A stretch of DNA of 64,000 bases from Clostridium_AD sp036569345 (lineage in GTDB: Bacteria > Bacillota > Clostridia > Clostridiales > Clostridiaceae), in the NCBI RefSeq assembly GCF_036569345.1, contig NZ_DATCQT010000170.1, positions 1 through 64,000 of the forward strand, read 5' to 3'. This document shows, in pieces, positions 36,139 through 44,669 of this stretch. Position numbers and translations under genes: made by a program. How positions within the stretch are numbered: position 1 is the first letter of the stretch; each line of letters begins with the position of its first letter. The notes below the pieces were generated by a model, which saw only the letters and a program-made list of their open reading frames with translations, ran no database searches and was not told the origin of the DNA.

Positions 36139-37047
36139 CTAATTCTCTACCATATCGGAAATGGAATAATCTGATGAAACAGTGATTGCCTTTACATTCT
36201 TTTGAAAGCGTTCGTATCTGGCGCAGCAATAGTCTAAGAAATCATCGCCACTGTAGTGTCTAATCATTGCCCATACCATCCAAAGCAAGTCCTGCGCTAC
36301 CATAAAGCATTTTATTTTTAATAATTCTTCAGGTGTCAGAGATTGACCATAGTAGTCAAAAAGAAAATATTGAATTGCCTCTCCAGTCAATCTGGATTCA
36401 AGAATATACGCGGCCACATCCCAGCTTGGATCGTTCATACCAGAGTATTCCCAGTCTACAAGGTAAGTTCTGCCATTGTCATCTGCGACAAAGTTTTCAG
36501 GCACTGTGTCATTATGACATGGGACAGAAATTATATTTTTTATATTCTTTTGCATAAAATCAATCAATTGTTTTTTCAAATCAGCGTAGTCAAAGAAAAA
36601 ACCGCCATTAAGCTCTTGAATAATCTGTTCATATTTATTCAACTCCGTTTGCCAATCGAAGGTATTAGGAAACTGCTTTGGGTTGGCATGAGTTTTTTTC
36701 AAAAGACCAGAAACAGCTCTCAGGTTTGTAATACTACATGGATCAGTAAGCGCAATGTTTTTGCTGTTTTTAATGTATACACTGAATTTAATTCCACTGT
36801 CCTCATCAAAATAAACGCATTCACAATTCAAACCGACCTCTGTTGCGATACAATTGTTAATTTTTTCAATTTTACGGTCGATCATCTCATTAGTCATGCC
36901 ACCCGGCTGCCGTACAACATACTCGGTTCCCTTAATATTCATAAGGTAGTTGTAATTGGTAAGTCCGCCTGCAAAACGAGATTTATCGAATATAATGCTA
37001 TCATCATTAAAAAAAAGACGCAATTTTTTTTGTACTAATTCTTCCAT
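36139..37047 (-). CDS. choline/ethanolamine kinase-like phosphotransferase (LicA type)
   Basis: A protein of about 302 residues with the aminoglycoside/choline phosphotransferase fold. Brenner's motif is present as PCHNDTVPENF (catalytic Asp and Asn), followed by YLVDWEYSGMNDPSWDVA with the Mg-binding Asp. The N-terminal nucleotide loop is FAGGLTNYNYL. LicA-like enzymes phosphorylate choline with ATP. GTG codons lie just upstream, but the ATG at 37,047 with GGTGGA is the most likely start. Between the SSS transporter and the BMC genes it suggests that choline can be diverted to phosphocholine (for membrane or wall decoration) rather than cleaved. Ethanolamine is an alternative substrate. Confidence 0.8.
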   Translation of the reverse strand: MEELVQKKLRLFFNDDSIIFDKSRFAGGLTNYNYLMNIKGTEYVVRQPGGMTNEMIDRKIEKINNCIATEVGLNCECVYFDEDSGIKFSVYIKNSKNIALTDPCSITNLRAVSGLLKKTHANPKQFPNTFDWQTELNKYEQIIQELNGGFFFDYADLKKQLIDFMQKNIKNIISVPCHNDTVPENFVADDNGRTYLVDWEYSGMNDPSWDVAAYILESRLTGEAIQYFLFDYYGQSLTPEELLKIKCFMVAQDLLWMVWAMIRHYSGDDFLDYCCARYERFQKNVKAITVSSDYSISDMVEN

Positions 37048-37509
37048 TAATTCCACCACACATATTTCATTTTTTCACTTTATAATAAGGATACACAAAC
37101 GCCGAATAAACATTTTTTTTATATCGATAGTATATTACACTTATTCCTAATTGTAAAAGGTATTTTCTCAGAATAAATGCTGAATATATAGTTATTATAT
37201 CACATTTCTATCTCAAGAAAGATAAAATTGATAAATTACAACTTTAAAGTCGCTTTTGTTCAATAAAAACAATATTGTACAATGTCTGATTTTAAATAGG
37301 TACAATAGTACTAAAACTATATATTTAATCTGCAATAAACTAAATGTTTTATATGATAACATCATATTATCAGTAATTTTTTAAAAACACTTATTAATAA
37401 AACAATGTCCATAAAAATCTATAAATATACAATAAGTGATATGTTATATATTGATTTTATTTGCTGAAAATAAGTCTTATATTAGTAGCAAAAAATAGGA
37501 GGTAAAATC

Positions 37510-38649
37510 ATGGAAGATAAGTTTAAACTGAAATCCAAGGTTTATTTTAATAAGCAATCCATACAACTTTTAGAACAGATTTCTGGAACTCGGGCATTTA
37601 TTGTCTTGGATTCCATAATGGGAAAGTTGGGATATCTTCAAAATGTGGTAGATTACCTACATAAAGCAGGAATAAGCTCTGTTGTTTTTTCGGAGGTTCG
37701 CCCTGACCCTGATGTCAATGTGATTGTAGAGGGGATGAGACTATACGGCGAAAGCGATGCAGATGTACTAGTGGCAATGGGCGGAGGCTCTGCCATCGAT
37801 ACCGCTAAGGGTATCCTTTATTTTTCGTGGAAACTAGCAAGCGCAGCAGGTAGTGAAATGAAAAAACCATTATTTATTGCAATTCCTTCCACAAGTGGAA
37901 CGGGCTCAGAAGTAACGGACTTCACCGTTATTACATCAGGTGGGGAAAAGGTGTGTATAGTAGATGATTTTATCGCACCGGACATTGCCATACTTGACTC
38001 TACATGTATTCAACATGTTCCAAAACGTGTGGTTGTAGATACGGGCATAGATGTCCTTGTTCATGCGGTGGAATCCTATGTTTCCACAAATGCGACCGAC
38101 TTTACAGACGCTCTTGCGGAAAAAGCAGTGAAACTTATCTTCGAGAACATTGAGAAGCTTTACAATAATGTGAAGGATTCCAATGCAAGGGATCGTGTTC
38201 AAAATGCTTCCTGCATGGCAGGGATGGCATTTACTAATTCAAATCTTGGTATCACTCACAGTCTTGCCCATGCTATGGGGGCGACTTTTCATATTGCACA
38301 CGGTCGCTCTAATGCACTCTTACTCAGTGCGGTGATGGAATACAACGCCGACTTAAGGGGAAGTGCTAGCAGTTATGCTGCGGGAAGATACGCAAAACTG
38401 GCAACGATTCTGCAACTTCCGGCCAGGACAAACCGTGAAGGCGCTGTGAACTTTATGCAGGCTGTAGACAAACTGAAAAAAGCTCTTGGAGTCGAAGATA
38501 ATATTCGAAAACTTGGAGTTGATCAGAACGCGTTTGAAAGTGCTCTAGAGCATATGGCAGACATAGCTATGCTCGACAGGTGTACTCCCACAAATCCCAG
38601 ACAGCCTTCTAAGGAAAATCTGATTCGTATTTATCAAAAATGCTATTGA
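37510..38649 (+). CDS. iron-containing alcohol dehydrogenase
   Basis: A 379-residue group III (Fe-dependent) alcohol dehydrogenase. The NAD-binding GGGSAIDTAK, the PSTSGTGSEVT loop and the metal ligands in DTGIDVLVHAVESY, GITHSLAHAMGATFHIAHGRSNA are all seen. Within a choline BMC setting it would reduce acetaldehyde to ethanol and regenerate NAD+ for the acylating aldehyde dehydrogenase. No encapsulation-type helix stands out, but the first ~18 residues (KFKLKSKVYFNKQSIQLL) could serve. It starts divergently from the choline-kinase gene. Its own promoter region (37,260-37,310) has two GTACAA boxes 22 bp apart that faintly resemble the cut boxes. Confidence 0.9.
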   Translation: MEDKFKLKSKVYFNKQSIQLLEQISGTRAFIVLDSIMGKLGYLQNVVDYLHKAGISSVVFSEVRPDPDVNVIVEGMRLYGESDADVLVAMGGGSAIDTAKGILYFSWKLASAAGSEMKKPLFIAIPSTSGTGSEVTDFTVITSGGEKVCIVDDFIAPDIAILDSTCIQHVPKRVVVDTGIDVLVHAVESYVSTNATDFTDALAEKAVKLIFENIEKLYNNVKDSNARDRVQNASCMAGMAFTNSNLGITHSLAHAMGATFHIAHGRSNALLLSAVMEYNADLRGSASSYAAGRYAKLATILQLPARTNREGAVNFMQAVDKLKKALGVEDNIRKLGVDQNAFESALEHMADIAMLDRCTPTNPRQPSKENLIRIYQKCY

Positions 38650-38889
38650 CGAGTGTCCAAAATCATAAGAAATTTGAGATAATAAAAACAGCTAAACCAT
38701 GTGTTTTAGCCTGTTTCTATGTTAAAAATCCTCAAAAAACATATCATTAGTTATTTACTTTTATACTGTTGTACATTATAATTATTAGTAAGCCATAACC
38801 AGATTCGAAAGAGACTTACCAGCCAGAGAGCTTCAACAATTTATTTCTTTTGATTATAAATTACATGGCGGAAAAGGTGTGCTAAAAGC

Positions 38890-40086
38890 ATGAATAAAAC
38901 TAATAGTTTGCTTGAAAAGTTAATAGCCTCCAATAATTTATATACACGTTATATGAGTATATTATCTCTGTCAGATCTTCCCCTGTTTTTAATAGATAAT
39001 AATGGAACTATTTTGTTTGAGTTTATTCCATCGCCCGATTTTTGTACCTATATATGCCAAGAAAATAAAGATCAAGTATGTTCTGAATACAGATGCCAAC
39101 TCAAACCTGGCGGCAAGGATAGATTTGTCTGCCGATATGGACTTGAAAACATACTTTATCCTATAACGTTGCAAGATGATACTTTGGGTTATATAGCCGG
39201 TGTACAAGCCTATTTGGAGGGTACAGAATATCAAAAACACATGATTGATGTCCAGTCTCTTGAAGCAGAGAAAAGTCCAGAATTGGAATTTATAGCTAAA
39301 TCAATTTTCTCGCTCAAAACAGTGGAATCTAATAAAATTAAAATACACGAGCAGTTGTGCGGTCACATTGCCAAAAATATTTCTCTAGACTTATCCCAAA
39401 GCATCAGTCATACAGATGTAGATGCCGTACGTTTGTCCATTGAAAAGGAAATACTAGAGAAAAAAATTAATGATCTAGAAGCTAAAAACATGTCTCTGAT
39501 GATTAATCCCCATTTTTTATTTAATACCTTGAACTGTATCGCTCGAATTGCGTATTTTGAGCATTCTCAAACGGAGGAACTTATCTATTGCCTTTCAGAT
39601 TTGTTGCGCTACAATTTAAAGCATGACAAACAGCTACACACCATTGGTGCCGAAATTGACAACATTGAGAAATATCTGTATATCCAGAAGGTAAGATTTA
39701 AAAACCGTCTGGTATATGAAAGTGACATCCCTGAGAATATTAAGGCTTACAGAATACCTAACATGGTGATACAGCCCCTTGTTGAAAACGCTGTAATCCA
39801 TGGCATCACCCCAAAACGTGATGGAGGTAAAATCAGTATTTATGCGGAAGAATATAAAAACGATATCGTTATTTCTATTATTGACAATGGAAATGGTTTT
39901 CCAAAAGATGTTTTAAATAACTTGCAACAATTTGAAAATAAATCAGGTCTAGGGTTTTGGAATACAGACAAACGGCTAAAACAATATTACGGGGAACAAT
40001 ACGGATTGAAAATAGTAAAATCTGACTATAGCGGAAGTACCGTTACCATCACGATACCAACTCAACCTATTGGGGGTGCGCAATGA
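38890..40086 (+). CDS. PocR-domain sensor histidine kinase (LytS/YesM type)
   Basis: A 398-residue kinase without membrane segments. Residues about 25-155 form a PocR sensory domain (Cys-rich: FCTYICQENKDQVC..., FVCRYGLENILYPI), which in Pdu regulation senses a small organic substrate. A coiled coil precedes a His_kinase domain with phospho-acceptor His in MINPHFLFNTLNCIAR, then HATPase motifs PLVENAVIHGI and DNGNGF. It overlaps the following response regulator by 4 bp. It lies next to the choline BMC genes, so choline, acetaldehyde or TMA are candidate signals. The start ATG has a weak ribosome site. Confidence 0.9.
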   Translation: MNKTNSLLEKLIASNNLYTRYMSILSLSDLPLFLIDNNGTILFEFIPSPDFCTYICQENKDQVCSEYRCQLKPGGKDRFVCRYGLENILYPITLQDDTLGYIAGVQAYLEGTEYQKHMIDVQSLEAEKSPELEFIAKSIFSLKTVESNKIKIHEQLCGHIAKNISLDLSQSISHTDVDAVRLSIEKEILEKKINDLEAKNMSLMINPHFLFNTLNCIARIAYFEHSQTEELIYCLSDLLRYNLKHDKQLHTIGAEIDNIEKYLYIQKVRFKNRLVYESDIPENIKAYRIPNMVIQPLVENAVIHGITPKRDGGKISIYAEEYKNDIVISIIDNGNGFPKDVLNNLQQFENKSGLGFWNTDKRLKQYYGEQYGLKIVKSDYSGSTVTITIPTQPIGGAQ

Positions 40087-40853
40087 TTGTGGTCTTAATT
40101 GTGGAAGATGAAATACTTGAACAAGATTTTCTCAAAACAGTTGTACTTGAGGATCTTATGCCTGAGGATAAGCTACTGACCTGCGAAAGCGGAATTCAGG
40201 CCGTCAAGTTAGCAAAAAAGTATCGACCGGATATTATCATAATGGATATAATGATTCCTGAAATGGATGGTCTGAGCGCTATTGAAGAAATAAGAAAATT
40301 TCTGCCAAATGCGTGTATCACGATTTTGTCCGCCTACTCGGAATTTCCCTATGCACAAAAAGCAATTAGACTTCATGTTTTCGAATACCAGTTAAAACCT
40401 ATCAAGCCCGCCGTCTTCAAACAGATTTTTCACAAAATGCTGGATTCGGCAGCCGAATGTCATGTGCTAGTTGAGGAAAATATCGAGGAAAAGACCACTG
40501 AACACAAGGAGTACCTGAATAACTTTATCGACGAATCTGTAAAATATATTAAAGAGCATTTTCGTGAAAGATTGACTCTGGAAATGCTTGCTTCTAAGGC
40601 GTTTATGAATCCCAAATATTTCAGCCATATTTTTAAAAAGGAGATGGGTGTCGCATTTACAGAGTATGTAAATAATCTGAAAATTCAATATGCCTGTAGG
40701 TTGCTCGAGACAACTAATTATCCTGCTTACCGTATTTCGATTGATTGCGGCTTCTCTGATCCATCTTATTTTAACAGGGTATTCTGTGCAAAGATGAACA
40801 TGACTCCTAATACTTATAGGAAACATGAATGTTCATCAACACCGAAGGATTAA
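40083..40853 (+). CDS. response regulator with AraC-type DNA-binding domain
   Basis: A 256-residue regulator. A receiver domain (1-120) has the acidic VEDE pocket, the phospho-acceptor Asp in DIIIMDIMIPEMDG and the conserved Lys in LKPIKPA. A C-terminal AraC/XylS domain has two helix-turn-helix units (LTLEMLASKAFMNPKYFSHI and ISIDCGFSDPSYFNRVF). It overlaps the kinase gene by 4 bp, giving a canonical two-component pair. AraC proteins typically bind two direct repeats about 20 bp apart, and the three cut upstream regions carry such repeats (cores 19 bp apart), so this regulator is the prime candidate for their control. Confidence 0.92.
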   Translation: MIVVLIVEDEILEQDFLKTVVLEDLMPEDKLLTCESGIQAVKLAKKYRPDIIIMDIMIPEMDGLSAIEEIRKFLPNACITILSAYSEFPYAQKAIRLHVFEYQLKPIKPAVFKQIFHKMLDSAAECHVLVEENIEEKTTEHKEYLNNFIDESVKYIKEHFRERLTLEMLASKAFMNPKYFSHIFKKEMGVAFTEYVNNLKIQYACRLLETTNYPAYRISIDCGFSDPSYFNRVFCAKMNMTPNTYRKHECSSTPKD

Positions 40854-40908
40854 ACTTTCGGTATTAGTCTAATAATAATGCAGACACATAAATTAATTTT
40901 ACATCACT

Positions 40909-40930
40909 TGCGGGCCTTTTGGGACCCGCA
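40909..40930 (+). terminator. terminator of the two-component operon
   Basis: Stem TGCGGG / CCCGCA with a 10-base loop that can extend by CC/GG, followed by TTTAATTTTT. It lies 55 bases after the response regulator stop. Confidence 0.8.
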
Positions 40931-40952
40931 TTTAATTTTTACAAAAAAATAA

Positions 40953-41002
40953 GGGTTGTTACACCCTAAATTTTTTTAGTTGTGCAACAGCCCATATTTA
41001 AT
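40953..41002 (-). terminator. terminator at the 3' end of the choline BMC operon
   Basis: On the minus strand AGGGTGTAACAACCCT followed by TATTTTTTT forms a terminator. A larger alternative pairing of GGGTTGTT with AACAGCCC encloses it. It lies about 60 bases beyond the last BMC gene and faces the two-component operon's terminator. Confidence 0.75.
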
Positions 41003-41045
41003 TAGCAGTTATTATTTTAATATCGATTAAATGTCAAGATGCAAT

Positions 41046-41345
41046 CTATATTATATTTTCTTCCCTTTTTATCATTTTAGGAAGAATAGCTTCAACTTCG
41101 CCGTGTGGACGAGGAATAACATGAACAGAGATTAATTCGCCAACGCGTTGTGCTGCAGCAGCACCAGCATCAGTTGCTGCCTTTACAGCACCTACGTCGC
41201 CTCTTACCATAACTGTTACAAGGCCTCCACCAATATATTCTTTACCAATTAGGTAAACATTTGCTGCCTTTACCATTGCATCTGCAGCCTCAATACTGCC
41301 AACTAAACCCTTTGTTTCAATCATTCCTAATGCATCTTGTTTCAT
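41046..41345 (-). CDS. BMC-H hexameric shell protein, copy 1
   Basis: A 99-residue single BMC domain (Pfam 00936): MIETKGLVGSIEAADAM, KEYIGGGLVTVMVRGDVGAV and HVIPRPHGEVEAILP are typical of major EutM/PduA/CutN-type hexamer proteins forming the facets of the shell. It is last in the operon. Over the first ~90 residues it is identical to the next gene; only the C-terminal tail differs (KMIKREENII here, KMAKGEEEAK there). Same TTTCCTCC-type leader (AGGAGGAAAAAAG before ATG). Confidence 0.95.
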   Translation of the reverse strand: MKQDALGMIETKGLVGSIEAADAMVKAANVYLIGKEYIGGGLVTVMVRGDVGAVKAATDAGAAAAQRVGELISVHVIPRPHGEVEAILPKMIKREENII

Positions 41346-41440
41346 CTTTTTTCCTCCTAATATTTTATTATTTTTATATTATGATTTTAGAATCATTGCT
41401 AACTATAATTTATGTTATTTATTCTCATGCACGTCAGAAT

Positions 41441-41740
41441 TTATTTTGCCTCTTCTTCTCCTTTTGCCATTTTAGGAAGAATAGCTTCAACTTCACCGTG
41501 TGGACGAGGAATAACATGAACAGAAATTAATTCGCCAACACGTTGTGCTGCTGCAGCACCAGCATCAGTTGCTGCCTTTACAGCACCTACGTCGCCTCTT
41601 ACCATAACTGTTACAAGGCCTCCACCAATATATTCTTTACCAATTAGGTAAACATTTGCTGCCTTTACCATTGCATCTGCAGCCTCTATACTACCAACTA
41701 AACCCTTTGTTTCAATCATTCCTAATGCATCTTGTTTCAT
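41441..41740 (-). CDS. BMC-H hexameric shell protein, copy 2
   Basis: A 99-residue BMC domain with the same sequence as the gene at 41,046 apart from about seven residues at the C-terminus. Even the leader and ~20 bases of upstream DNA are shared. It is probably the most abundant shell component, with the tandem pair raising dosage. Pore residues around KEYIGGGL/TVMVRG are unchanged between copies, so a different pore is unlikely. Confidence 0.95.
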   Translation of the reverse strand: MKQDALGMIETKGLVGSIEAADAMVKAANVYLIGKEYIGGGLVTVMVRGDVGAVKAATDAGAAAAQRVGELISVHVIPRPHGEVEAILPKMAKGEEEAK

Positions 41741-41762
41741 CTTTTTTCCTCCTAATATTTTA

Positions 41763-42413
41763 TTATTTTATTATTTTAATTTTTGATAATGAATTAAGGT
41801 TCATAGCATTTGCCTCTTCTGTGTCAATATGACATTCTAGTGCCGAGGCATCATTTGCTCTAATGGCAACATTATTGTAAGTACCACCGCGTGGCCCATC
41901 AACTTGAATGCTCACTATCTGTCCATCATGCACTCCAAAACGAATTGCATCTTTAGGCACCATGTGGATATGCCTTTGCGCAACAATCAAACCTTCTGTA
42001 GTCTGAATAGATCCCTTCGGACCAATTAATGTAATTCCCGGTGTTCCTTGTAAATCACCTGATAGCCTTGCTGTTGAAACTACTCCCAGTTTAAAGGAAT
42101 CTCCTGTTAGAACTTCCACTTGTGTCTTACTACGCACTGGACCAAGAATTCTAACTTTCTCAATCGCACCCTTAGGGCCGCATAATGTTACTGTTTCCTT
42201 ACATACAATTTGTCCAGGCTGTGATAAATCTTTAATCTTCGTCAACTGATACCCTTCCCCGAACAAACTTTTCAAATCTTCTCGAGAGAGGTGAGCATGA
42301 CGGTTGGAAACGCCCACTGGAATTCCATACATATCCTCTTTCACTTCTGAAGAAGACAAATTAGATTGGACAGCCTCCAGCAAAAGCTTAAGGGCCGCTT
42401 CATATTTGTCCAT
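41763..42413 (-). CDS. pduL: PduL-type phosphotransacylase
   Basis: A 216-residue protein with the two PduL domains and their conserved zinc-binding segments GVSNRHAHLSREDL and IVAQRHIHMVPKDA. It catalyses acetyl-CoA + Pi to acetyl-phosphate + CoA, which recycles CoA inside the compartment and yields ATP through acetate kinase outside it. The first ~20 residues (DKYEAALKLLLEAVQSNL) form an amphipathic helix before a Ser-rich linker, typical of encapsulation peptides. It lies 1 base after the aldehyde dehydrogenase, so the two are coupled, as expected for consecutive steps. Confidence 0.93.
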   Translation of the reverse strand: MDKYEAALKLLLEAVQSNLSSSEVKEDMYGIPVGVSNRHAHLSREDLKSLFGEGYQLTKIKDLSQPGQIVCKETVTLCGPKGAIEKVRILGPVRSKTQVEVLTGDSFKLGVVSTARLSGDLQGTPGITLIGPKGSIQTTEGLIVAQRHIHMVPKDAIRFGVHDGQIVSIQVDGPRGGTYNNVAIRANDASALECHIDTEEANAMNLNSLSKIKIIK

Positions 42414-42414
42414 T

Positions 42415-43947
42415 TTAGTTAGCTCCCTTCATTGCTTCTACTAGTTCACTTACTAATTTCAAAAGCTTTTCATTCTCAGTGCAACCATCCTTAGATGAAT
42501 TGCTTGTAACACTGCATCCCACGCCCTTTTGAACTTCACAATTTCCTGAGAGTTCAGGATGGTTGAAAGCAGAATCAGCAGAAGCTAATGTACTGCAATC
42601 CTTAATGCCATATGCGACTCTCTTTATATTAATCAAATGCATTGGACCAACATTTTCAGAAACAGAACTTCCTCCCCATGTACCACAACCTAATGTAAAT
42701 GCAGGTAAAAGTCCTGTACTTAAACCAGTACCACCTTGAGTTCCACCGGTATTAACCAAAATACGAGATGCCGGCTTTTTAGCGAATTTCATTACCATAT
42801 CTCTATCTTCAGTATGAATACTCATAGTGTGTCCAATACCATTTTGAAGCAGTTTAATGCTGAGGTCACATGCCTCATGCCAATCTTTTGCTGTATAAAA
42901 AGCGAGTACTGTTGTCAGTTTTTCGTATGATAGTGGATAAGCATCACCAACGCCTTCCTGCTTACCTATCAGAACCTTCGTTCCTTCTGGAATCGAAATA
43001 CCTGAAGCAGTTGCAATTACCTGAGGAGATCTTCCTACAAACTTAGCACTCATACTATGCCCACCATTTCTAAATAGTAAAGCACAAACTTTTGAAGTTT
43101 CTTCTGGTGTCATAAAATAGCCACCCTGGTTCTTGAATTCAGCTACTACCTGATCGTGGTTGCATTCTTCAACTATAATAGACTGTTCTGATGCACAAAT
43201 TGTACCATAGTCAAAAGTCTTACTTGAAATAATATTTGTGACCGCTTGTTTAACATTAGCAGTTCTCTCAATAAAAGCAGGAGAGTTACCAGCACCAACA
43301 CCCAATGCAGGCTTGCCTGAACTATAAGCGGCTTTTACCATTCCTGGGCCTCCAGTTGCAATAATCATAGAAACCTCTTTGCATTTCATTAACTCATTTG
43401 TAGCTCCTATAGATAAAGTTTTAAGACAGCTAATAATATTGGCAGGAGCTCCTGCCGCTACTGCTGCATCATTCATAAGGTTTACTGCCTTCAATGTACA
43501 TTTTAATGCAGCTGGATGTGGTGAAAATATAATTGCATTACGTGATTTAATTGCAATTATTGATTTGTAAATAGCAGTTGATGTTGGATTAGTCGATGGG
43601 ACAATACCCATAATCAAACCAACTGGTTCTGCAATATCAGTTACCCTCTCAGCCGCATTTTCACTAATCACACCAATAGTCTTCATATCTTTTATTGCAT
43701 TATACACAATAGTAGAAGCCATATGGTTTTTATAAGCCTTATCCTCAACTTTTCCAAAACCAGTTTCTTCCACGGCCATCTTTGCTAGACAAACCACATT
43801 TTCTTCTGCTACTCTAACCATATTGCACAAAATCCTATTTACCTGTTCTTCAGTATAATCTGCAAATTGGTCTGTCGCAATTTTTCCCAAGCGTGCAAGA
43901 TTTCTTGCTTCTTGTACAGAGCGTAAATCTTTATCAAAATTCTCCAT
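42415..43947 (-). CDS. CoA-acylating acetaldehyde dehydrogenase (catalytically intact copy)
   Basis: A 510-residue acylating aldehyde dehydrogenase of the EutE/PduP type. The catalytic Cys251 is in GTICASEQS, and the cofactor and substrate segments GIVPSTNPTSTAIYKS and IIFSPHPAA are normal. It converts acetaldehyde, CoA and NAD+ to acetyl-CoA and NADH. The C-terminal region after residue 455 holds Cys and Ser-rich linkers and ends in an amphipathic helix (EKLLKLVSELVEAMK), which is a likely encapsulation peptide, placed at the C-terminus rather than the N-terminus. It is directly coupled to PduL. A second homologue at 53,955 lacks the catalytic Cys. Confidence 0.93.
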   Translation of the reverse strand: MENFDKDLRSVQEARNLARLGKIATDQFADYTEEQVNRILCNMVRVAEENVVCLAKMAVEETGFGKVEDKAYKNHMASTIVYNAIKDMKTIGVISENAAERVTDIAEPVGLIMGIVPSTNPTSTAIYKSIIAIKSRNAIIFSPHPAALKCTLKAVNLMNDAAVAAGAPANIISCLKTLSIGATNELMKCKEVSMIIATGGPGMVKAAYSSGKPALGVGAGNSPAFIERTANVKQAVTNIISSKTFDYGTICASEQSIIVEECNHDQVVAEFKNQGGYFMTPEETSKVCALLFRNGGHSMSAKFVGRSPQVIATASGISIPEGTKVLIGKQEGVGDAYPLSYEKLTTVLAFYTAKDWHEACDLSIKLLQNGIGHTMSIHTEDRDMVMKFAKKPASRILVNTGGTQGGTGLSTGLLPAFTLGCGTWGGSSVSENVGPMHLINIKRVAYGIKDCSTLASADSAFNHPELSGNCEVQKGVGCSVTSNSSKDGCTENEKLLKLVSELVEAMKGAN

Positions 43948-43992
43948 CTTGTGATTCCTCCATTCATTTTCTCATAAAATTTTTATAATACT

Positions 43993-44637
43993 TTAATTAT
44001 TTCCGTAATATTCTTTGAATTTTGTAAGCAACAGTCTCTTGTTAGCCTTTGAGACTGACCTTCCCGCGATTCCAAAATTCTTATAATCACGAGCTAGATT
44101 TCGAAGCTCTATCACTTTAAACTTACTCAAAATCTCAATAGACTCTTCCAAACCGAACTCTAGTACCATCTTATCTACATCTTCCTTATTAGGTATCTGG
44201 CTCAAATCCATTTGCAAAGGTGTAGCTGTTTTTACCTCAGCTACTATTTCAACTTCAACCGAAACATCTTTAGTTTCTTCCTCAATTATTTCAACTTCAG
44301 ATTCCACTTTAGATTCAGTTTTTGCTGACTGAGCAATTAATATTTCTTCATTTTTCAGAGGTGTTGCTGATATAATCACGTTATCCAAGTTCTCATGTGG
44401 ATGAGGTATCACATGCTCAGAGACCAGAAGTGCGTTATTTATTCTTCTAACTGCCGCTCCACCAGCCTCTACAGCAGCTTTCACCGCAGCCACATCACCT
44501 GTTACAGCGATCATAACAAGACCTCCGCCTACATATGTCTTTTCCACGATATTCACATCTGCTGCCTTGAGCATTGCATCTGCACTCTCAATAGCTACAA
44601 CGAGTCCTATTGTTTCAATTAACCCAAGTGCCTGCAT
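43993..44637 (-). CDS. BMC shell protein with acidic linker and SAP-like C-terminal domain
   Basis: A 214-residue protein. Residues 1-90 form a BMC-H domain (LIETIGLVVAIESADAML, TYVGGGLVMIAVTGDVAAV, HVIPHPHENLD). Residues about 100-150 are a flexible acidic linker with many Glu and Val. Residues about 155-214 are a compact helical domain (MVLEFGLEESIEILSK, VIELRNLARDYKNFGIAGRS, KRLLLTKFKEYY) with a basic end resembling SAP/Rho-N-like helix-turn-helix modules. It is comparable in layout to EutK (BMC plus HTH), but the second domain differs. It may bind nucleic acid or dock cargo. Located mid-operon. Confidence 0.8.
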   Translation of the reverse strand: MQALGLIETIGLVVAIESADAMLKAADVNIVEKTYVGGGLVMIAVTGDVAAVKAAVEAGGAAVRRINNALLVSEHVIPHPHENLDNVIISATPLKNEEILIAQSAKTESKVESEVEIIEEETKDVSVEVEIVAEVKTATPLQMDLSQIPNKEDVDKMVLEFGLEESIEILSKFKVIELRNLARDYKNFGIAGRSVSKANKRLLLTKFKEYYGNN

Positions 44638-44669
44638 TTCCTACTCCTCCTTAACTTTATTCAAGCGTT

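Noticed and set aside
36343..37038. A 231-codon plus-strand ORF opposite the choline-kinase-like gene
   Set aside because: It has no ribosome-binding site or family features and is the antisense shadow of a well-supported kinase.
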